Assembly: GCA_009760855.2 (NCBI GenBank)
Contig: WPIO01000681.1
Coordinates: forward strand, 1-11,808
Source: Cristatella mucedo
Taxonomy: Eukaryota; Bryozoa; Phylactolaemata; Cristatellidae
Direction of reading: 5' to 3'
DNA: 11,808 nt
Part shown: positions 7,294 to 11,808 of the stretch, in pieces
How the letters are laid out: every line of letters begins with the position of its first letter
How positions within the stretch are numbered: position 1 is the first letter of the stretch
Made by a program: the position numbers and the translations under genes
The notes under the pieces: model-generated
Told to the model about the DNA's origin: nothing
What the model saw: only the letters and a program-made list of their open reading frames with translations
Databases searched by the model: none

Positions 7294-7675
7294 TCACCTC
7301 CGTCTGTGCTTCACTGGCTCCATGTCAAGCATATAATCATTTTCAAGATTCTCAGTCTGGCTTACATGTCTCTTTGTTTGCTCACACCCGGCTACCTATC
7401 AGATTCCGTGCTCCTCCGTTGTGCACTAACACGACCCTCTCTTTACCTTCAAGTCATTTCGCCGACCCTCGAACTATATCGCAATCTTTTGACGATAAAC
7501 TTAAAGCTCGCATGCAGCAAAAGTTTGAAACACGCCGTTATCTGCTTTAAGTAACTGCAATGACCTATAACCACATGATTGTGCACACTTCTATTGCAAC
7601 ACGTGCAACGTGATTGATAAGAGATTGAGTTCTCTGAGGGCGCTTTGCGAAAGCATTTTTATTTTTTTTGTAAAA
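7294..7675 (+). mobile_element. LINE (CR1/L2-like) 3' end with ORF2 C-terminus and 3' hairpin remnant
   Basis: The plus-strand frame to 7554 reads SVLHWLHVKHIIIFKILSLA, then YMSLCLLTPGYLSDSVLLR (usual LHWLPVKxRIxFKILLLxYKxLxxLAPxYLSDLL). It then passes into an unrecognised end. About 65 bases after the stop, at 7620-7646, lies half of a LINE 3' hairpin (agagattgagttctctgagg followed by gcgcttt), identical over 27 bases to 9400-9426. Its left GC-rich arm is no longer present. A T-rich stretch at 7656-7672 may be the degenerate tail. Protein module plus 3' hairpin in the right order make this the most coherent 5'-truncated LINE in the window. Confidence 0.82.
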
Positions 7676-7899
7676 ATATTGTAAATGGCCTAGCATCCTT
7701 AAAGTCAATGCTACAGATTTATTTGTTCCGGTCAGGCTCCCCCTTCCCCAAATTCCACTGACCCTATACAGCAATTGATTCTCTCGATGCCAGATGTAAA
7801 GCACATTGCTATAGTCCAATATCATTTTAATTATTAGTGTGTCGTAAAAGTAGACAAATTTATTTCAGGGCTCAGGAGCCTCACGAATTGGCTGCCCCA
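7676..7899. other. no feature recognised
   Basis: An 86-codon minus-strand frame spans 7565-7825 but runs antisense through the LINE 3' end and shows no domain. I do not call it a gene. Confidence 0.5.
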
Positions 7900-8060
7900 G
7901 CAGCCATAGCATATATATCTCCGAAGCCCGTGGTATTTGACCAGGAGTAACACTTGACTATCCCATTCGTGGGTTCGAGTCATGTATCAGGCAGTGTTAG
8001 TTACTAAGGCTGTTCTTCTTTGTCTGGTACTTTAATGTGGCTATTTAATTAGATGACCTC
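7900..8060 (+). mobile_element. tRNA-derived SINE
   Basis: An A-box-like tggtatttgaccaggagt (7931-7948) is followed by a good B box, gggttcgagtc (7971-7981; consensus GGTTCGANTCC). The pattern fits a tRNA D arm to T arm, but there is no matching acceptor stem, so it is a SINE head and not a tRNA gene. The downstream body (ttactaaggctgttcttctt, then tggctatttaatta) is of SINE length, with an indistinct end near 8060. A second SINE in the opposite orientation starts within about 40 bases. Confidence 0.6.
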
Positions 8061-8094
8061 TGCTTCCATTGTACTCTCAAAGTGAAAAGATAAG

Positions 8095-8215
8095 GTACTA
8101 GCTTCGACCAAGGTCGCGGTGAAGGTATTCAATGACTGAAGCCTTTGTCTCGAGCCCCTACCCCAGTGGGAAACGTCAGCATAGCGATTAAGTCATGCTG
8201 GGTTCAACTTTTTTG
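8095..8215 (-). mobile_element. tRNA-derived SINE, same family as 8745-8850
   Basis: Minus strand: A-box-like tgacttaatcgctatg (8180-8195), then B-box-like gggctcgagac (8147-8157), then a 3' segment containing accttggtcg and gctagtacc. The ungapped 48-base promoter segment agrees with the copy at 8745-8850 at about 32 positions, with the boxes at the same spacing, and both share accttggtcg near the 3' end. That supports a common family. Confidence 0.55.
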
Positions 8216-8224
8216 GTGATACTT

Positions 8225-8430
8225 ACCTAGTGTAAAGTCAATCTAAGTGGTGAAAAAAGCCACAAGCATGTTCCACAGTTTCCGGTATGAATTACCGATG
8301 GGATGCCACAATACATCGTGCAAGAGCATTGAGGACATGCATGTAGGCTCCATCTAGGTAATGCATTTACCTGTAAACTCGAAAGAGGATCATGAAGTCG
8401 ATTCAATTCTTAATTGGTAGCCAGTGACGC
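8225..8430 (-). mobile_element. LINE RT C-terminal fragment, short
   Basis: The minus strand reads HWLPIKN, a stop, then IDFMILFRVYR (8370-8425), the LHWLPIKxRIDFKILxLVYR box. Lower down, around 8270-8281, it reads YRKLWNML, the APKLWNSLP box. At nucleotide level 8393-8427 matches 4071-4105 of the 3790-4312 LINE at 29 of 35 positions. It is heavily decayed, and the region between the two boxes is not readable as protein. Confidence 0.7.
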
Positions 8431-8744
8431 ACATACCATAATGCATTGCATCTTCGTATGTAACTTCACAGAGGCTATGTGGTTGTTGAACAGAAGTTTT
8501 TGTACAGTGGTCTCCCAGCCTAACAGGCTTTCGGTGGGCAATATGTAGTTAACAGACTTCATCACATGCAGGAAAAAGTCAGTAAAAAGCCTAGAAGAAC
8601 ACGGAGAGCACCGAAGGTGGTGAGTAGCATGGAAGTAGCAGCATAAAATTGCTAGACATAATGTCCTGTTGTTGATTTTGCATGATGTCGTGGACGGCCC
8701 AGCTGCTGAATCTTGCTCCAGATATGCCGTGCTGGTTTGGTTCA
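8431..8744. other. no feature recognised
   Basis: A minus-strand frame of 113 codons (8410-8751) covers this stretch. It has no recognisable domain and is out of frame with the LINE protein at its end. It could be diverged LINE sequence. It is not supported as a gene. Confidence 0.45.
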
Positions 8745-8850
8745 TAGGCAAAGGTGCTCGCCCCGACCAAGGTTGGGCTGAGCTTGTGGTTTTGACCCCC
8801 GAGGCATATGTGAAGCGCCAGAATAGAGATTAGGTTCTCCTATGGTGCTA
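8745..8850 (-). mobile_element. tRNA-derived SINE, partial
   Basis: Minus strand: A-box-like aacctaatctctattc (8821-8836), then B-box-like gggggtcaaaacc (8788-8800), then accttggtcg and gcgagcacc. It pairs with the 8095-8215 copy in order and spacing. It is short, diverged and lacks a clear tail. Confidence 0.5.
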
Positions 8851-8906
8851 TACACAGGAATTACATATATGCACTATTATAGATGTGGGAGATTAGGGTT
8901 AGAGGC

Positions 8907-9146
8907 TTAAATTTCAGAATAAAGAAAGAATTCGCAGCAATCCAGATGCAATGTCACAGGCGCCTGAACCACTCTTGCTGCCTTACTCGTGTCTTTGGCA
9001 GTGCTCATCAGCTGAAAACACGCCGACTTGGCCATCGAAGAAATGTGCTCATTCAACGACAAGTCCGTCTGGAACAGCAAGCCTGGATTTTGGGCTGATG
9101 TCACGTGGTATGTAGATATCTTCATAAGCACTTCGAACGACGTCTC
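8907..9146 (-). mobile_element. LINE (CR1/L2-like) RT fragment, middle part
   Basis: The minus-strand frame contains FEVLMKIS (usual KTEVLLIG), then a SAQNPGLLFQTDLSLNEHIS box (usual SARNLGVLFDSDLSLDEHIS). It continues through SMAKSACFQLMSTAKDTSKA to a RVVQAPVTLHLDCCEFFLY box (usual LVQAFVTSRLDYCNSLLY). It stops abruptly at 8907, just upstream of the SINE head at about 8850. The frame is open over its length but is only a fragment with no start. The plus-strand frame over the same bases is its shadow. Confidence 0.85.
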
Positions 9147-9385
9147 ATACTTCTAGTTATATAACATAGCTGACAGTGTCATTGAAAAATTAGCCTGTTT
9201 TATCGAATCTAGATTGCTATAGAAAACTCTCCTTCCTTGTCTTTCTATCCGTGTATTGAGAAGCTTACATCTAGTGCAAACATTTGCTGCTTGACGTGTC
9301 AGTTGCCAACCATATTATTCATCTCGTTTGTTTTTCAAGCATGATTTTACTTACCATTCAATTGCATTTCACTTTACAGCAAATG
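9147..9385. other. unassigned, possibly LINE 3' untranslated region
   Basis: No coding frame of note. The last part leads directly into the plus-strand hairpin at 9386, so some of it may be the 3' untranslated region of that element. Confidence 0.4.
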
Positions 9386-9454
9386 TAAAGCGCCTAGTGA
9401 GAGATTGAGTTCTCTGAGGGCGCTTTATCAAGTGAATTGTTATTATTATTATTA
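9386..9454 (+). mobile_element. LINE/SINE 3' end: hairpin plus (TTA)n tail
   Basis: A two-part hairpin is visible. Outer arms taaagcgcc (9386-9394) and ggcgcttta (9419-9427) pair perfectly over nine bases. An inner stem agaga/tctct encloses the six-base loop ttgagt. About twelve bases later, (TTA)5 runs 9440-9454. A GC-rich hairpin followed by a short simple-repeat tail is the typical 3' end of CR1/L2-type LINEs, and of SINEs that borrow it. The RT of such elements recognises the hairpin in the RNA to start target-primed copying. Twenty-seven bases (9400-9426) are identical to 7620-7646. Confidence 0.8.
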
Positions 9455-10104
9455 ACGTTTATTTGCCACATTACATCCTTATCTCATATACCCGGGCTTT
9501 AGATCAAGCACTGCATCGACTACACGATCCTAATCACTCGCTTCTTCTGTGAAGAAACTGCTCGGAAAGAAGTGAAGCTCTTTAAGGCCTAGTCCAAATG
9601 CACTATTGTTGTACTGGCTAGCTATTAATGGAGAACTTCATGACAATACAATACAATTACTATAATAATAATTTGCTTTAGTGCTCTGAACCAACTCAAT
9701 CTCTTTCTATGCTCTTGACATATGCTTCAAAGTAAGCACGATCAAATGGTTAGTTCTAGCATGCTCAATGACGACTAGCATAGCTTGGTTAGACATCCCA
9801 CTATACCATGCATATTTAAAGGTAGCAATCGAGTTGGTGATAGTTCAAACTATCAAAGTGACAATGAGCATTCACATGACAAAATTAAAGTCAGGTGCTT
9901 GATTGAGAATGATTATTTCTTATTACCTAATGGAAGCCTCTGCCCTCGTTCAGGTGGGTTAGCTTCGGGTGATGAAAGCACGATATGATGCAGACTGTGC
10001 GGCGTCCAGGGAACAACGACTAGCCAAGACAGCATATAGTTTCCACTGTATCTTTATCGGTGTCTGTATCTGCATTTCCTGTCCAGATACCGTGAAACTC
10101 TGCT
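9455..10104. other. 650-bp stretch with no recognisable gene
   Basis: It holds short AT-rich runs (taataataat near 9665) and a 67-codon plus-strand frame (9785-9988) with no recognisable domain. Nothing else can be supported. Confidence 0.5.
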
Positions 10105-10181
10105 CATGCGCTCAGCTCAGTCTGTGGCAACGTCTCCCAGACGACATTCCCAGGCTACAGGCTAGGCCCCAGCTTCTGTGA
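10105..10181 (+). mobile_element. probable small LINE ORF2 C-terminal fragment
   Basis: The plus strand reads AQLSLWQRLPDDIPRLQARP, which resembles the APRLWNSLPDDIRxAPSLDS box near the end of CR1/L2 ORF2. The match is short, and the preceding sequence is only vaguely similar, so it could be chance. The family context of the window makes it plausible. Confidence 0.45.
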
Positions 10182-11239
10182 CTCATTCAGCAGCATCGCC
10201 ATTGACAGCCATATGTGAAGTATTTGGCATGGACTTTATTTTGGAATGGACTTTATTCATGGAATTTATTGCCAACCCTGTTAGTCGGTCTTTGCTAGGC
10301 ACGTTAATAATGATTGGATTTTCACTTTTCGCACAATCCATACATGTCCACTTGAGGTATTAGATGCTTTACTACTCCAGGCATCTTGTAATAGGGATTG
10401 GTCGGTATATTTTGGTTATAAAAAACAGCCGATGTAATAATTTGCATGTGTCCAATGGTGTTTTCAGCTCTGGGGCAGGCTCTGACCTTCATAGCAGGCT
10501 TGTACTTCTTTTATGACCAGATAACAGTCGGAGAATATGCAAAGCACTGCAGATGTATGCCGCCAGCAGTGGGATCTTACACACCTAGCAGTCTTGCATT
10601 CCCCTTCCCGTGGTAACCAGTACAGCAGTTACGAGCTGCCCATGACTTGGGCATATAATAATAATAATGCACTCGATAGATTGCTTGTAATGCTCTCTTC
10701 CCATCTCTCTTACTTTGCCATTGACTCATCCTTATTTTTGGGGTCGTCCGAAGTATCTGTCGATTTTAGTCGAGGGTGGGCTGTAAGGAGGTCGAAAGTG
10801 AAAAGGCACCTAAAAGAGCTATTTTTACCCAGGTATCGATGCCTCGAAACAACATATCATGCCAGGCCGCTTTTTTTGTTGAGAAGTTGGTTCTCCGGTA
10901 TTGTGTTTCCCTACTTTCGCGGTCTGTACCAAGTATGTCGGAGCTTGGCCACGTGTGCTGTCACATCACTGGGCCAGCTCTAGTCAAGCAGAAGCAAGCG
11001 AATCGAATGGAATAGCTAGCAGCAGTGCCTTGCATAGCACACGTAGATTTTTGTGCAAGCTTTGTGCAGGGGCTCAATATATGGACCTTGTACTACGTGA
11101 TGAGAATGGTTTGCAGTGTGTCAGCATCTAACGTCTGTCACAGCATGTGTTCTACACGCCGACTTGTGACCAAATAGCACAGACACTGGCAAGCGGTAAT
11201 CTATTTATTAGGTAATGTAAGTGTAGCTTAGGAATAGGA
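10182..11239. other. 1-kb stretch, no gene supported
   Basis: It contains an imperfect 17/18-base tandem duplication (atggactttatt..., 10229-10263), an ATAATAATAATAAT run near 10654-10667, and the longest open frame of the window (10537-10983, plus, 148 codons). That frame shows no signal peptide, domain or repeat that I recognise. A frame of this length is not surprising by chance in about 12 kb read in six frames. Overlapping plus-strand frames at 10776-11131 are equally featureless. Confidence 0.45.
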
Positions 11240-11420
11240 AAGCATGGCTGTCAAAATCGCCACTACCAGATGGTAAATACTGCTCCTGTTGAATCTGCAT
11301 ATGATCTAGGTTTTCTGTACCAAAGCGACCTGTCATTAGGATACCACTTCAGTTCCACAGTCAAGTCTGCCTACTTTCAGCTACATCACATTGCTGAAAT
11401 AGGTGCTAAAATGAGTGCTT
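11240..11420 (+). mobile_element. LINE (CR1/L2-like) RT fragment, middle part
   Basis: The plus strand reads PVESAYDLGFLYQSDLSLGY, then HFSSTVKSAYFQLHHIAEIG, corresponding to SxRNLGVIFDSDLSLDDHISSxxKSxYFQLRxIAxIR of CR1/L2 ORF2. The following box (LVxAFVTSRLDYCNSLL) is missing, so the fragment ends near 11420. The same protein region is retained at 8907-9146 and 6221-6541. Confidence 0.82.
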
Positions 11421-11569
11421 GTTTATATTTAGCCTACAAATATCTAGCTGAACAGTCAGCCTGGCTAATCGAACATGACATCCCTTAAAACAGCATCGTC
11501 ATTCTAAAAAAAGGGGGTAATGTCGTATCGAGTCGTACTTGTGTTTGCAACACTACCCACCCAGAGGTA

Positions 11570-11790
11570 GTAGTCATGCCAAGGTACTCCTTGGTTTGAG
11601 GGTGTAGAGTGCTGATGGAGCAGCTTTGATAATATTACATCGATGTCTGCTCCCTCAATCTGCTCAGAATGAATATGACATTTGCATGCCGTACAGCTGT
11701 TATCTATTATGTCATCTGATTGACCACTCTTGCTGAGATATAAGGTTGACGTTTTTAAGTACCACATCGTCAGCAAAGTTGCAGCTGCAC
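11570..11790 (-). mobile_element. possible LINE RT fragment with FADD box
   Basis: The minus strand at 11763-11777 encodes FADDV. The local context NFADDVVL is like the (Y/F)ADD catalytic box of LINE RTs, whose two aspartates bind metal ions. A one-base shift then gives TLYLSKSGQSDD, resembling the usual LYLSFSPSD segment that follows ADDTQ. Beyond that, similarity fades. If real, it is the most 5' LINE portion seen here. The 97-codon minus-strand frame at 11504-11797 would then be partly a frameshifted shadow. Evidence is suggestive only. Confidence 0.4.
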
Positions 11791-11808
11791 GAGCCAAACA
11801 TCCGTCGT

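Noticed and set aside
10537-10983. 148-codon plus-strand open frame, the longest in the window
   Set aside because: No recognisable domain, signal or repeat. A frame of this length is expected at a modest rate by chance in about 12 kb over six frames, and overlapping frames of similar quality exist.

Overview
The window looks like repeat-rich intergenic or intronic DNA from an animal, most likely an invertebrate. The evidence is many broken pieces of CR1/L2-like non-LTR retrotransposons (LINEs) in both orientations, several tRNA-derived SINEs with recognisable A and B boxes, microsatellites, a degenerate satellite, and no dense bacterial-type gene layout. The species cannot be named from the sequence. 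I see no intact protein-coding gene, rRNA, functional tRNA, CRISPR array or operon. The open frames present are short and mostly accidental, or are remnants of transposon reverse transcriptase (RT).

Left third (1-3700): an unusual nested structure. A degenerate tandem array with a 10-bp period, consensus close to AGCTCGYGGC, lies at 1-50 and about 395-635. The same array, about 27 units, lies in the opposite orientation at 3421-3690. A 63-bp segment at 481-543 recurs inverted at 2884-2946 (59 of 63 bases identical). Between these arms are a GC-rich block with a polyadenylation-like signal (833-1085), a degenerate satellite with a period of about 247 bp (1120-1990), and an AT-rich block with decayed coding-like frames and a (TC)12(TA)27 microsatellite (2004-2878). 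A LINE fragment (3092-3405) sits inside the right arm. This layout resembles a foldback-type element, meaning long inverted ends built from short tandem subrepeats. That is a hypothesis, not a demonstrated identity.

Middle (3790-9455): a patchwork of LINE 3' halves (3790-4312 minus, 5830-6545 minus, 7294-7675 plus, 8225-8430 minus, 8907-9146 minus), separated or interrupted by SINEs (4313-4580 minus, 7085-7290 plus, 7900-8060 plus, 8095-8215 minus, 8745-8850 minus). Two plus-strand sites share a 27-base identical segment of a LINE-type 3' hairpin (7620-7646 and 9400-9426). The second copy keeps the full hairpin and a (TTA)n tail.

Right part (9455-11808): mostly unassignable sequence with weak LINE fragments at 10105-10181 (plus), 11240-11420 (plus) and 11570-11790 (minus, with a possible FADD box). 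Nothing here acts together as a pathway. The functional logic is that of retrotransposition debris: LINE proteins, the 3' hairpins that LINE RTs recognise, and SINEs that depend on them.
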